Shown here piece by piece: positions 8,169-17,304 of a stretch of DNA of 56,119 nt. The translations under genes were made by a program, and so were the position numbers. Numbering within the stretch: position 1 is the stretch's first letter; each line of letters begins with the position of its first letter. This DNA comes from Helicobacter bilis ATCC 51630 (GTDB taxonomy: Bacteria; Campylobacterota; Campylobacteria; Campylobacterales; Helicobacteraceae): positions 1-56,119 of the forward strand of contig NZ_JMKW01000011.1 in NCBI RefSeq assembly GCF_000686565.1. The letters run 5' to 3'. Below the pieces are notes generated by a model. The model saw only the letters and a program-made list of their open reading frames with translations, had not been told where the DNA came from and searched no databases.

Positions 8169-9656
8169 ATGATGATGAAAAAAAGGATATTTTTACTCGC
8201 TTTAATTAGCTTTTCTCTTTGCGTGTATGCTGCTGATGAAGAGCAAGCAGAGACAAGAGCCGCACAACCAAAAGCACAGCAAAATACAGGCAGTTCGGGG
8301 AAAAGTCCTGTAACAAATGTGCCTGCAAATGGCGGTTATGATTTACGCGATCCAAGATATTATGGCGGACAATATAATATGCAGGGTGGATATTATCCAC
8401 AGCAATATTATGCACCTTATGGTGGCTACTATCGCTATGATCCTTATGATCCAAGGACTTATGAGCGATATTATGACCCTTACGATCCACGAACCTATGA
8501 GAGATACTATTATGGTAATAACTTCTATTACCCTGTGCCTTCATATCCTACACCCTCGATTCCACAAACTATACCAAGCTATGGGCAAGGGCAACCTGTG
8601 TATAATGGCGATGAAGAGAAACCACAAGCCCCAAGTGTCGTGCCAAGTCAAAATCAAGCATGGTTTGACGAAGGTGGTGGGAATCAGATTCAAATCGCAC
8701 CAACACCACCAAGTGATATTGCTATAAGCTATGCACCGCGTGTGCCGCCAATGCCTTATACACCAAATAACATTAATATCGTGCAACCAAGCTATAATTT
8801 CCCTAAGCCAGATAATAGCCCGACAGAAAACGCGCTAGCAGATCCAAAAAGTGCAAGTGCCACACTAAATGCAGGGGTTGAAGCGGCAAGAAAGGGCGAT
8901 TATAAACAAGCTTTGAGTATGTTTAATACTGCATGTGATCAAGGTAATCCTGCGGGCTGCTTTGGTGTGGGTGTAATGTTTATGTATGGGGCTGGCGTGC
9001 AGAGTGATACACAAAAAGCGATTAAATACTATCAAAAAGGCTGTGCTGGTGGCGATCCAACTGCATGTGCGAATCTTGGTATGATTTATGATGAAGCACC
9101 AAATATGGGGAATAATAAGCAAAAAGCTGCAGAAATGTATATGACAGGCTGTGCTGGTGGCGATGTCGATGCGTGTAATAATATCGGCTGGGCGTATGCA
9201 AATGGCTCGGGTGTGCCAAAAGACTTGAATAAAGCCTTGCAATACTATCGCTTTGCGTGTGATGCAGGTAGTCAGTTGGGTTGCTATAATCTAGGCTTAC
9301 TCAATAATGCAAGCAGTGCGTATGGAATCAATAATGCAAATATGAATCCAGCGGATTTAAACTATGTAGCATGTAATGCAGGGGATATTGTAGGCTGTGC
9401 AAATCTTGGTTATATTTACGCACAAGGGCTTGAGGGTGCGCCGATTAACTATGGACTTGCGGCACAATACTTTAATACCGCATGTATGGGCGGTGTAGCA
9501 AGTAGCTGTAATAATCTAGGTGTTTTATACGAGCAGGGCAGGGGCATTACACAGAATGCAGGACAAGCTTTGCAAATGTATAGCCTTGCATGTGAAGCAG
9601 GATTACAAAATGGCTGTGATAATTACAGAAATCTAAAGAAAAAGGTTGGGGGATAA
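8169..9656 (+). CDS. Secreted Cys-rich Sel1-repeat (Hcp-like) protein with Tyr/Pro-rich N-terminal region
   Basis: 495 residues. Three ATG codons in a row (8169, 8172, 8175) follow AAGGA, and the last two have the best spacing. A signal peptide (KKRIFLLALISFSLCVYA) is followed by a low-complexity region of about 170 residues rich in Tyr, Pro and Gly. That region contains a tandem repeat of the 12-residue unit DPYDPRTYERYY. From about residue 230 there are seven Sel1/TPR-type repeats, most with a disulfide-spaced Cys pair (ACDQGNPAGCFGVG, GCAGGDPTACANLG, ACMGGVASSCNNLG). This is the Helicobacter cysteine-rich protein architecture, likely periplasmic or secreted. The Tyr/Pro-rich stalk is unlike H. 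pylori Hcp proteins as I know them. Function unknown. Confidence 0.85.
   Translation: MMMKKRIFLLALISFSLCVYAADEEQAETRAAQPKAQQNTGSSGKSPVTNVPANGGYDLRDPRYYGGQYNMQGGYYPQQYYAPYGGYYRYDPYDPRTYERYYDPYDPRTYERYYYGNNFYYPVPSYPTPSIPQTIPSYGQGQPVYNGDEEKPQAPSVVPSQNQAWFDEGGGNQIQIAPTPPSDIAISYAPRVPPMPYTPNNINIVQPSYNFPKPDNSPTENALADPKSASATLNAGVEAARKGDYKQALSMFNTACDQGNPAGCFGVGVMFMYGAGVQSDTQKAIKYYQKGCAGGDPTACANLGMIYDEAPNMGNNKQKAAEMYMTGCAGGDVDACNNIGWAYANGSGVPKDLNKALQYYRFACDAGSQLGCYNLGLLNNASSAYGINNANMNPADLNYVACNAGDIVGCANLGYIYAQGLEGAPINYGLAAQYFNTACMGGVASSCNNLGVLYEQGRGITQNAGQALQMYSLACEAGLQNGCDNYRNLKKKVGG
8435..8510 (+). repeat. In-frame tandem repeat, 36-base unit, two copies
   Basis: Two neighbouring copies encode DPYDPRTYERYY with several synonymous differences, showing selection on the protein or age of the duplication. 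Lies in the Tyr/Pro-rich region of the Sel1-repeat protein. Confidence 0.75.
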
Positions 9657-9959
9657 TTTAGATTTTCTGTCTTCGTATGGGGTGCAAGGTTTGGGGCACA
9701 AAGAAAATGAATCTCACAATTCAACAAAAACGCATATAGATATAAAGTCAATTTGCAAACAAGATTCTAGAAAACTTTCGCATTTTAAGTGAGCTGCGAC
9801 AATCATTAAATTTTTAATCAATGTAAAAAGCTACAAGTAAGAGAATACATTCATTCTCTTATGTATATCGATATGCTTGTGCTTTATCAGTCTTTGAAAA
9901 ATAGTAGAAAAAGTAGATTGTGGGATTACAATCTCCCACATAGATTGACAGATATAAAT
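9657..9959. other. Gap between convergent genes, with two hairpins
   Basis: No gene. A G-rich word (GGGGTGCAAGGTTTGGGG, about 9678-9695) matches the family seen near 6902 and 54305. A perfect 9-bp stem TAAGAGAAT/ATTCTCTTA lies at 9838-9861. A second hairpin near 9919-9940 is listed as a terminator. Confidence 0.6.
9895..9940 (-). terminator. Probable mqo terminator
   Basis: The 7-bp stem TGTGGGA/TCCCACA (9919-9925 and 9934-9940) with an 8-base loop is followed on the minus strand by a T-rich run (plus-strand 9895-9915). It lies about 20 bases after the mqo stop. Confidence 0.5.
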
Positions 9960-11306
9960 CTATTGCAATTCTTCTGGCGATAATTCTCTTAAGAATCTTT
10001 CTTTATCAAAGTTTGCGTGTAAAAACGCAACGATTTCTTCAGAATCTATCATTGCATTTTGCAAACATGAGGTCGCACCCGGTGAAGGTGTCATATTGAA
10101 AGTCATGCCTTTTCCTGTGCGTATCTTCTTTTCACCTAACTCAAGTTTTTTAGCTGTCCTATCAACGACTTGTGGTCGCACTTCACCATAGCCTTTTGCA
10201 AATGTAATGTCTTCTAGTTTCAGTGATGGGATAATCTTTTGTGCGTCTTTTATGAAAAGCCTTTTGCCAAAGAAAGGCAGATGGAAGAAAATATTACGCA
10301 AGATATAATTCCTAATTTCAGAATCACTCAATAAATCATAAGTAACTTTAATCACATCTAGGTGTAGATCAAGCTTTAATAAATCTGGGCTAAGGACATC
10401 AAAGAAATGTTTGCTACTCTCAAGTCGCAGTGTAGCAAGTGCGGTTGGTCCAAGTCTTGTTTTACCCTCCACGAATACATCAGGGTCACCATGCAATGCT
10501 GCAAATGGAAGCTTAGGATTTTGCACACCATACACTTTTCCCTTTAAAAGATTTGGTGCGAAATAAAACTCACCGCCAACAGGCAAACAGCCAAGATCTA
10601 AACCATAACCAGCCCTTTGAGCAAGAGGCAATGAATATGAACCAGCATCAACAAGCACAAACTTTGCATAAACCTCTCTGCCATCTGCACCAATGATGGC
10701 ATAACCTGTATTTTTTGCTTCAATCCTATTGACACGAAAACCTAAAAATACTTCATTTTGTGGATTTTTCTCTTTTGCTTTTTGTATGAAATACTCACTC
10801 AAAGCCTCATAATTTACTGCACACCAATCAGAATCAAAACCAGAACCAACTACATTTTCAGGTCTATCCCGACCACTTTTCCCTTCTATAACTTTTGGCT
10901 CCATAGCCTTAATATCTTCTTTTGTATAAAATTTTAGCCCGGGAAAAATATGTTGAAATTCTTCATGTCTTTTCGTCATAACTTCACACTCATGATCACC
11001 CACACCTATTGCCATTTTTTGCATATTATAAATGACTTTGTTTTGCAGGTTTTCTTTCAAACAAAAATTGCGAACTTTTTGTGCGGATAACTTTACTTTT
11101 CTGGCTTTTTCAGCACTATAATTTGTTTCTATAGAACCATCATGTATTGTTTGTGAATTTGCCTTATGGCTTGAGCTTATTTGTGCTAGTTTTGTTTCTT
11201 TTTCTATGATTGCGATTTTCTTTATATCGCTATATTCTGTTAATGTGTAAAAAGTGCAACAACCACTCACTCCACCGCCAATAATGACGACATCAAACTC
11301 ATTCAT
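9960..11306 (-). CDS. mqo: Malate:quinone oxidoreductase
   Basis: Membrane-associated FAD enzyme that oxidises malate to oxaloacetate and passes electrons to the quinone pool. 448 residues. The N-terminal dinucleotide-binding motif is [17 protein letters not shown] with IIEKE at the end of strand 2. Further family segments are [39 protein letters not shown] and the C-terminal [15 protein letters not shown]. Helicobacter and Campylobacter use Mqo in the TCA branch. The upstream ABC ATPase gene ends four bases before this start, so the two are probably co-transcribed, although no functional link is obvious. Confidence 0.93.
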   Translation of the reverse strand: MNEFDVVIIGGGVSGCCTFYTLTEYSDIKKIAIIEKETKLAQISSSHKANSQTIHDGSIETNYSAEKARKVKLSAQKVRNFCLKENLQNKVIYNMQKMAIGVGDHECEVMTKRHEEFQHIFPGLKFYTKEDIKAMEPKVIEGKSGRDRPENVVGSGFDSDWCAVNYEALSEYFIQKAKEKNPQNEVFLGFRVNRIEAKNTGYAIIGADGREVYAKFVLVDAGSYSLPLAQRAGYGLDLGCLPVGGEFYFAPNLLKGKVYGVQNPKLPFAALHGDPDVFVEGKTRLGPTALATLRLESSKHFFDVLSPDLLKLDLHLDVIKVTYDLLSDSEIRNYILRNIFFHLPFFGKRLFIKDAQKIIPSLKLEDITFAKGYGEVRPQVVDRTAKKLELGEKKIRTGKGMTFNMTPSPGATSCLQNAMIDSEEIVAFLHANFDKERFLRELSPEELQ

Positions 11307-11309
11307 TAC

Positions 11310-12101
11310 CTATCTCCTTTCGCTACAATTCTTTGCAAAATCTTGAAAAATATCTATTTCACAAATATGCCCATCTTTATTCAGCGTAATGTGTGGTGTT
11401 TCATGGCTATGAATTGCCCTATTAATATGCAAAATTCTTGTCGCATACTCTAAAGTTATGGGTATATCGTGACTGATCGTAATTATAGTATGAAATTCGT
11501 TAATTGTTTTTAATATTTTATATATCTCAAGTTGCGTTTGTGTGTCTATATTTGATGTTGGTTCATCTAAAATTAACAGCTTTGGATTGCCGATTAATGC
11601 ACGGGCTATAAACACTCTTTGTCTTTGTCCGCCACTTAGATCACTGACTTTTTTATATGCAAGATTCTCAATACCAAGTTTGCTTAGAATCTCAAAAGCT
11701 CGCATTCTTTGTTTCTTATTTACTCTATATCCAAATATTCTTGTTTCTAATATACCCATTTCTACTATTTCTATTACCATTATGGGAAAATTTATATTGA
11801 TTTGTGTGTTTTGTGGCACATAACCTATCTCTTTTTTATTTGCAAAAAGATCTCTATTTGGATAGTGAATCTCGCCTGTAAAATCTGGTAAAAGTCCAAG
11901 TAAAATTTTTATAAAAGTTGTTTTTCCGCCACCATTTGGACCTATGATTCCTAGAAATTCTTTGTGTAAAATCTCGAAATTTACAGATTCAAAAATTTTT
12001 TCCCCATTGTAACTAAAAGAAACATTTTTACCTATAATAATAGGTGGTTTATCTATTGTATGCGAATCGTTCTCATCTTTTTGCATATATGTTTGTTTCA
12101 T
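11310..12101 (-). CDS. Metal-type (ZnuC-like) ABC transporter ATP-binding protein
   Basis: 263-residue ATPase. Walker A is GPNGGGKTT, the Q loop is GYVPQNTQI, the signature is LSGGQRQRVFIARAL and Walker B with D loop is LLILDEPTSNID. The overall pattern (NVSFSYNGEKIF, INFPIMVIEIVEMG) is that of zinc/manganese/iron-family importers. No membrane permease or substrate-binding protein lies next to it, so its partners must be encoded elsewhere. It is the first gene of a pair with mqo. No Fur or Zur operator could be identified by eye in the upstream gap. Confidence 0.82.
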   Translation of the reverse strand: MKQTYMQKDENDSHTIDKPPIIIGKNVSFSYNGEKIFESVNFEILHKEFLGIIGPNGGGKTTFIKILLGLLPDFTGEIHYPNRDLFANKKEIGYVPQNTQININFPIMVIEIVEMGILETRIFGYRVNKKQRMRAFEILSKLGIENLAYKKVSDLSGGQRQRVFIARALIGNPKLLILDEPTSNIDTQTQLEIYKILKTINEFHTIITISHDIPITLEYATRILHINRAIHSHETPHITLNKDGHICEIDIFQDFAKNCSERR

Positions 12102-12389
12102 ATTCTCCCCTTAGTCAAGATTCTACATTGCATATAATTTTTAATTTATAATTTAAGTAAAAATTCTATCATTTTATATTGCAAAAAGAAAAGATATTAA
12201 GTCGAATCATACCACATAAATACTTCTACGAAACATGTTTGTTGCTATAACAATAAGGCTAAAATAAAAATCTAGCATTGTAGTTTTAACACATATAAAA
12301 AATGCAGAATCTCAAATGAAAACATAAAAACCACATTCAATATGTTAAAATAAGCGACATTAAAGTTTTATTAGGTTTAAAGGATATAA
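12102..12389. other. Divergent intergenic region between ABC ATPase and eno
   Basis: 288 AT-rich bases without an ORF. A TAAAAT at about 12346-12351 is a candidate -10 for eno, 39 bases before its ATG, and AAAGGAT precedes the start codon. The minus-strand promoter for the ABC-mqo pair was not resolved. Confidence 0.45.
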
Positions 12390-13664
12390 ATGGCAATTAT
12401 TAAAGAACTTGATGCGTTTGAAGTGCTAGATAGTCGTGGCAATCCCACAATTTGCGTTAAGGCGGTTTTGAGTGATGGCAGTGTAGGTAGTGCGATTGTC
12501 CCAAGTGGAGCTAGCACAGGAAAAAAGGAAGCATTAGAACTTAGAGATAAGGATAATATGCGTTTCTTAGGCAAGGGCGTGTTACAAGCATGTGCGAATG
12601 TAACAGAAAAGATAGCAAGAGATATTGTAGGTATGGAAGCATATAGGCAAACAAGCATTGATTATATGCTAAAAAATATCGATAATACACAAAACTACTC
12701 AAAGCTTGGAGCAAATGCTACACTTGGCGTTTCTATGGCGATAGCAAGGGCTAGTGCAAATTCACAAAAGATTCCGCTTTTTAGGTATCTTGGTGGTATC
12801 AATGCAACAACGCTGCCCGCCCCTATGTTAAACATTATTAATGGTGGGAGTCACGCTGATAACAATGTGGATTTTCAAGAATATATGATTATGCCGCTTG
12901 GATTTGATTGCTTTAAACGGGCGCTGCGTGCAAGTGTGGAAGTGTATCATACGCTAAAACAGATTCTAAACGATAAGGGTTTAAGCACGGGTGTGGGTGA
13001 TGAGGGCGGCTTTGCACCGAATCTAAAAAATAATGAAGAGCCTATTAACTATATCATTCAAGCTATTGAAAAGGCCGGATATAAAGCAGGGGAAGATATA
13101 AGCATAGCCCTTGATATTGCAAGTAGTGAGTTTTATGAGAATGGAATCTATAATTTAAAAGGTGAGAATAAAAAGCTAGATTCTAAAGGCTTGGTTGCTT
13201 ACTATGAAGAGCTAGTAAAAAAATATCCCATTGTATCCATAGAAGATGGATTAAGTGAAGATGACTGGAATGGTTGGGAGTATTTGACAGAGCGACTTGG
13301 TAAAAAAATCCAGCTTGTAGGCGATGATTTATTTGTAACAAATACAGCGATATTACAAGATGGTATTAATAAAAACATTGCAAATGCAATCCTTATAAAA
13401 CCAAATCAAATCGGCACAATCACACAAACAATGGAAGCCATAAGACTAGCTCAAAAAAGTGGATACAAAACCATTATCAGCCATAGAAGTGGCGAGAGTG
13501 AAGACTCTTTTATAGCGGATTTAAGCATTGCCGTTAATGCAGGAGAAATAAAGACAGGTGCTCCTGCAAGAGGTGAGAGAAATGCGAAATACAATCGCCT
13601 TTTAGAATTACGACATGGACATAAATTTTTAAGTTATGATGCAAAAAGTTTGTTTGCAAAGTGA
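12390..13664 (+). CDS. eno: Enolase
   Basis: Phosphopyruvate hydratase of glycolysis and gluconeogenesis, 424 residues. Start [20 protein letters not shown] matches the family. Key segments are [39 protein letters not shown], the metal ligands in [10 protein letters not shown] and [11 protein letters not shown], the catalytic lysine in LIKPNQIGT, and [16 protein letters not shown] single gene in its own unit. rpmH follows in the same direction after about 160 bases. Confidence 0.97.
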   Translation: MAIIKELDAFEVLDSRGNPTICVKAVLSDGSVGSAIVPSGASTGKKEALELRDKDNMRFLGKGVLQACANVTEKIARDIVGMEAYRQTSIDYMLKNIDNTQNYSKLGANATLGVSMAIARASANSQKIPLFRYLGGINATTLPAPMLNIINGGSHADNNVDFQEYMIMPLGFDCFKRALRASVEVYHTLKQILNDKGLSTGVGDEGGFAPNLKNNEEPINYIIQAIEKAGYKAGEDISIALDIASSEFYENGIYNLKGENKKLDSKGLVAYYEELVKKYPIVSIEDGLSEDDWNGWEYLTERLGKKIQLVGDDLFVTNTAILQDGINKNIANAILIKPNQIGTITQTMEAIRLAQKSGYKTIISHRSGESEDSFIADLSIAVNAGEIKTGAPARGERNAKYNRLLELRHGHKFLSYDAKSLFAK

Positions 13665-13821
13665 TTTTGCAATGAGATTACTTTTTGAAAAAGTGTTTTG
13701 TATGGGCAATAAGCCTCATAAATAGGCTAGATTCTAAAAGCTTTAAATCTTGCAAAAATAACAAAAGTATGCTATTATTGCAGGCTTTGTTTATTAAAAT
13801 TCTATAAAAAGGTAGCAGATA

Positions 13822-13959
13822 ATGAAACGAACATATCAACCACATAATACACCGAGAAAAAGAACTCATGGTTTTCGCACAAGAATGAAAACAAAGAATG
13901 GGCGAAGAGTGATTAATGCAAGACGAGCTAAAGGCAGAAAACGACTAAGTGTCGCGTAA
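13822..13959 (+). CDS. rpmH: 50S ribosomal protein L34
   Basis: Short gene of 45 residues. It begins [20 protein letters not shown] and ends [12 protein letters not shown], the canonical L34 pattern with high Arg/Lys content. GGTAGCAG precedes the ATG. In nearly all bacteria rnpA (RNase P protein) follows directly. Here the next 500 bases contain no open frame of the right size on either strand, so the usual rpmH-rnpA-yidC block is broken. Confidence 0.96.
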   Translation: MKRTYQPHNTPRKRTHGFRTRMKTKNGRRVINARRAKGRKRLSVA

Positions 13960-14467
13960 TCTTGCTTTTAGCCGTGTGATGATCGCTCTATAATAATGTG
14001 TAATTTATTGTATATTTGACATTTTGTGTATATTGCAATAAATGTGATATTTGAGAATATATCATATTGATTCTTAAGTGTCGCTGTATCTCTTTGGGTG
14101 TTTATATCCCAATATCTTGCCCCGTAGCATATCTCTAAAATGTGTATTTTAACAATATAGCTTCGCGTGATTTATATTATTTAAGATTCCATGTATTGCG
14201 ATATAGCCCATTAGTTGATTGTTGGACTAGGACTTCATACAATTGACATAAAACAAGTGATATAGATTTTAAGATTTTTATTCATATTGTGCTGGATTAG
14301 GGTCTTATTCAATCTTTTCAATACATTGTAGCATTATGGAAAGTTTGAGTATGGAATCTTGTTTAAGTGGATTATAAATAATATTTGCTTAGGCATTTTT
14401 TCTTGCTATTACACATTTTTTTGCTAAAATTAGCATTTCAGTTTGTTGTGGGTGCTGTGGGGGCTTT
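13960..14467. other. ORF-free AT-rich gap after rpmH
   Basis: About 500 bases with no frame of 60 codons on either strand. No rnpA-like RNRxK stretch was found by eye. A short palindrome GCTAAAATTAGC lies near 14423. It may hold a decayed gene or an untranslated leader for the outer-membrane gene array. Confidence 0.6.
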
Positions 14468-14623
14468 ATGCAAATTTATACTTCTTTATCATTTTTGTTT
14501 TTTTATATTCTATACGCTTTTAAAAACGATATTTCTAAAAGATCTTTGAGATATCACTCATTTTTATCGCACAAATTCATTTTTCCTGCAACATATCGCA
14601 TATCGCAATCACATAAAAGATAA
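14468..14623 (+). CDS. Possible small hydrophobic protein upstream of the OMP array
   Basis: 51-codon frame starting MQIYTSLSFLFFYILYAF, a signal- or membrane-like N-terminus, and ending RISQSHKR. GGGGGC lies just before the ATG and could pair weakly with 16S rRNA. The stop is 9 bases before the GTG of the first OMP gene. It could be a leader peptide or chance. No family is recognised. Confidence 0.25.
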   Translation: MQIYTSLSFLFFYILYAFKNDISKRSLRYHSFLSHKFIFPATYRISQSHKR

Positions 14624-14632
14624 GGCTATATT

Positions 14633-15433
14633 GTGAGACAAAATATTACAAAGCATACTTATATTATTAATTTTTGCTATTTTACAAAATATATTTGGAG
14701 ATATATTTGTCTGTGCTTTTTCATGTCTTTTTATCTCTATGCAACAGAAAATAGCACAGATAAAGATATAGAATCTAAAACAAATAAGGCAAATCCATAC
14801 AATATAGATTATCCTAATCTAGATTCTAAATACTATCCATACATTCGCTCTCGCAATAAGTTTTATGATAAAGATATAGCAAAGATTATAGAAAATGTGG
14901 ATAGGGCTGAAGCGAAAAATGCCTTTTTTGTCGGTGCAGCTTATGGCTTTAATATTAATGTAGCATTGCCCTTTTTTGTTGATGCGGGTATAATAGGCAC
15001 ACAAAATACAAAGTCAGCTACCCCTAACTTTAGTCTCTTTGAATTTCGCGTTGGGTATCAAAAATACACAGGCAAAATGTTGCCTATCAATCATTTTGGG
15101 TATCAAATCTATATTGATTTTTGCGTGAGTCTTGGAAAAAGTGGGTTATTTTTTACCGGGATTAATGCGGATATGCTGTGGGATTTTTTGGAATTGCATG
15201 GTTTTATTGGGAGTATGAATCTTGGTGTTGGGCTTGGCTCAAGCAAGATTACAGGACTTGCCATAAGCCCTTATGGTGATAAATATGAGGCAGCATATAG
15301 GCTAAATCTTGGTATAAGTGTGCGTTATCCACAACTTCACCATAAAGCTGGAATCTACTTTGGAAGCACTCAAGGGACAGAGAGAGGCTTTTTGGGCTAT
15401 ACAATGATGATTGGATATGATTATGTTTTTTAG
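14633..15433 (+). CDS. Outer-membrane beta-barrel protein, first of a four-gene array
   Basis: 266 residues, unrecognised beyond its architecture. GTG start at 14633; a signal segment (YICLCFFMSFYLYA) precedes TENSTDKD. It then alternates short amphipathic strands and ends GYTMMIGYDYVF with a terminal Phe, the usual signal for BAM-assembled barrels. The end overlaps the start of the next gene. It shares with the next three genes a charged linker before the barrel, a Gly-rich strand near the middle (LNLGVGLGSSK) and the aromatic terminus, so the four look like diverged paralogues. Function unknown. Confidence 0.7.
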   Translation: MRQNITKHTYIINFCYFTKYIWRYICLCFFMSFYLYATENSTDKDIESKTNKANPYNIDYPNLDSKYYPYIRSRNKFYDKDIAKIIENVDRAEAKNAFFVGAAYGFNINVALPFFVDAGIIGTQNTKSATPNFSLFEFRVGYQKYTGKMLPINHFGYQIYIDFCVSLGKSGLFFTGINADMLWDFLELHGFIGSMNLGVGLGSSKITGLAISPYGDKYEAAYRLNLGISVRYPQLHHKAGIYFGSTQGTERGFLGYTMMIGYDYVF

Positions 15434-16337
15434 AATCTTTTTATCTCTTTTTCTATTATCTAGCCTTATATACGCAGATGATATAAAGGAAAGTGAAGTA
15501 GCACAAGATAAGCATGCAGAAGATTCTATGCGGCTAGATGAAGATCATACAGATATGTTTGATGAAGTCGAAGATAAACATAATGAAAGAATAAAGCAAT
15601 CTATCGACAGAATGCAGCATGTAAAAGATTCTATAAGAGAGGTGTATGAAAGAGAGAAAATCTATACTCTAGAGCCACAAAACTATTCCATTGAAGATTT
15701 ACAAATTGGTATTAGCGATGCACAAAATAAAGCAGAAAGAGAACAAGCTAGAAAGAAATTAGAATCTAGTGAATATAAAACTCAACTATTTTTTGGTGTG
15801 CAACTTGGCACTACAATAGCTGCGGTAGCAGACAATATAAATGTTTTGCCGACCTTAAATCTAAAGGTTGGATTCCAAAACTTTCTTGGCATATCAAGTA
15901 AGCAGGTGGGGCTTAAAATCTACCTTGATACACTTGTAGCAAGCAATATTTTATCATCGCTAAAAAACGATCCTTACGCAGATTTTATAGCTAGCACATT
16001 TAGTGCGACAAATGTTAATGCAGAAGTTATGTATGAGATTCCCATTTCTAAAGATATGAAGTTTGGGGTTGGAACTGGTTTTGGTGTGGGCTATATGGCT
16101 TATAGTGACAAGTATTGGGATAAACTGAATGGCTTTGCTTCAAATATCGCTTTCCTTACTTATATTTCATTTTATGAGAAACATAAGCTTGAGTTAAGCT
16201 TTAAGACCTTTATTTATCATTATGGGAGCTATGTTACTAGAAAGCTTGAGGGCGTAGCACAGAATCCTGTTGATATATTCTCAAGCGATTTTGCAAAGCC
16301 TATGAATCTAAGTTTAGGATGGGTATATGTATTTTAA
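15423..16337 (+). CDS. Outer-membrane beta-barrel protein, second of the array
   Basis: The start is taken as ATG 15423 (MFFRIFLSLFLLSSLIYADD), with ATG 15417 also possible; both lie inside the 3' end of the previous gene. After the signal peptide comes a charged region of about 90 residues (DEDHTDMFDEVEDKHNER, EREQARKKLESSE) likely to form coiled coil, then a barrel (FFGVQLGTTIAAVADNIN, GVGTGFGVGYMAYSDKYW) ending LSLGWVYVF. Paralogue of its neighbours. Translation is probably coupled by stop-start overlap. Confidence 0.7.
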   Translation: MFFRIFLSLFLLSSLIYADDIKESEVAQDKHAEDSMRLDEDHTDMFDEVEDKHNERIKQSIDRMQHVKDSIREVYEREKIYTLEPQNYSIEDLQIGISDAQNKAEREQARKKLESSEYKTQLFFGVQLGTTIAAVADNINVLPTLNLKVGFQNFLGISSKQVGLKIYLDTLVASNILSSLKNDPYADFIASTFSATNVNAEVMYEIPISKDMKFGVGTGFGVGYMAYSDKYWDKLNGFASNIAFLTYISFYEKHKLELSFKTFIYHYGSYVTRKLEGVAQNPVDIFSSDFAKPMNLSLGWVYVF

Positions 16338-17304
16338 AAAATATATACATGCTATAAAAAAAGCTATTCATTTGCTTATGTTTTTGACATTTACTACTTG
16401 CATATATGCAAAAGAAACAGATACAACAAAAAGAGAGCAAAAAAAAGAAGATAGCTTTATCCCCAATATGCTTTTACAAGATACGACAAATATACTTGAT
16501 TCTTCACTGCCCCTGCCCTATTTTTCATTACCTTACAGCAAAACGCATAATTATCTAAAAAGAGAGAGTAGCAAGAAAGATTCTCTATTTGATGATGCGA
16601 TGAAGCCTATAAAACCAAAGATTACAACCTATGACTATTCACAACTAAAAAATATGGATACGACACAAGATGAGTATTTTATCGATTTTAAGATTCATGA
16701 GCTTGAGAAAGAAGCCTATATGTTAAGGTCTCAAATCATAGAGAAAGAAAAGAAAAAGCGAAATTGGCTTATAGATTCTAAAGCGAGTGGATATTATGCG
16801 GGCATTGGTGTAATGCTAGGCTTTATACATAATAAAAACTCTTTGGGTATAGATGTAAGCAGGGCTAGTGCTGGTGGGATTCTAAAGCTTGGCTATTTGC
16901 GTTATCTCTATAATCATTTGGGCTTAAAAGCAGAGCTATTTAATATTTATGGAAATCACACGCATAATAATGAGCTTTTGCTGTATAACTATTATGGATT
17001 TAGACTTGCTATCTTGCATGATATTCCTGTATTTTTTAAAGAGCATTATTTTGGCTTTTTTGCGGGATTTGGCGTTGGCGGCTATATTTTTTCAAAAAAA
17101 CATCAAAGCATAGAAACTTATAACTATTTGACAAACATACATAATATGAGTTTGAATCTAAACATAGGTGTGAGCTGGACTTATGCAAAACATCATAGGG
17201 TAGAGATTGAGCATATTTTTATCTCCCCACTTACAACACTCTCAAATGGCACAACAGAGACTTTTGAACCTAGCTATATAGTGAGTTACTCATGGGTATT
17301 TTAA
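16327..17304 (+). CDS. Outer-membrane beta-barrel protein, third of the array
   Basis: 325 residues. The ATG at 16327 overlaps the previous stop by 11 bases. Signal peptide (AIHLLMFLTFTTCIYA), then a Lys/Glu/Asp-rich region of about 100 residues with a helical stretch (IHELEKEAYMLRSQIIEKEK), then barrel strands (YYAGIGVMLGFIHNKN, FFAGFGVGGYIFSKKH) and C-terminus YIVSYSWVF. Same plan as its neighbours. Function unknown. Confidence 0.7.
   Translation: MYFKKYIHAIKKAIHLLMFLTFTTCIYAKETDTTKREQKKEDSFIPNMLLQDTTNILDSSLPLPYFSLPYSKTHNYLKRESSKKDSLFDDAMKPIKPKITTYDYSQLKNMDTTQDEYFIDFKIHELEKEAYMLRSQIIEKEKKKRNWLIDSKASGYYAGIGVMLGFIHNKNSLGIDVSRASAGGILKLGYLRYLYNHLGLKAELFNIYGNHTHNNELLLYNYYGFRLAILHDIPVFFKEHYFGFFAGFGVGGYIFSKKHQSIETYNYLTNIHNMSLNLNIGVSWTYAKHHRVEIEHIFISPLTTLSNGTTETFEPSYIVSYSWVF

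Noticed and set aside
8206-8786. Several open frames opposite or offset to the Sel1-repeat gene
   Set aside because: They are shadows of the Tyr/Pro-rich low-complexity region, with His-rich composition caused by reverse-complemented Tyr and Met codons.
13960-14467. Degraded rnpA in the gap after rpmH
   Set aside because: No basic RNRxK-type stretch or partial frame could be found by eye in any frame. Kept only as an observation of absence.
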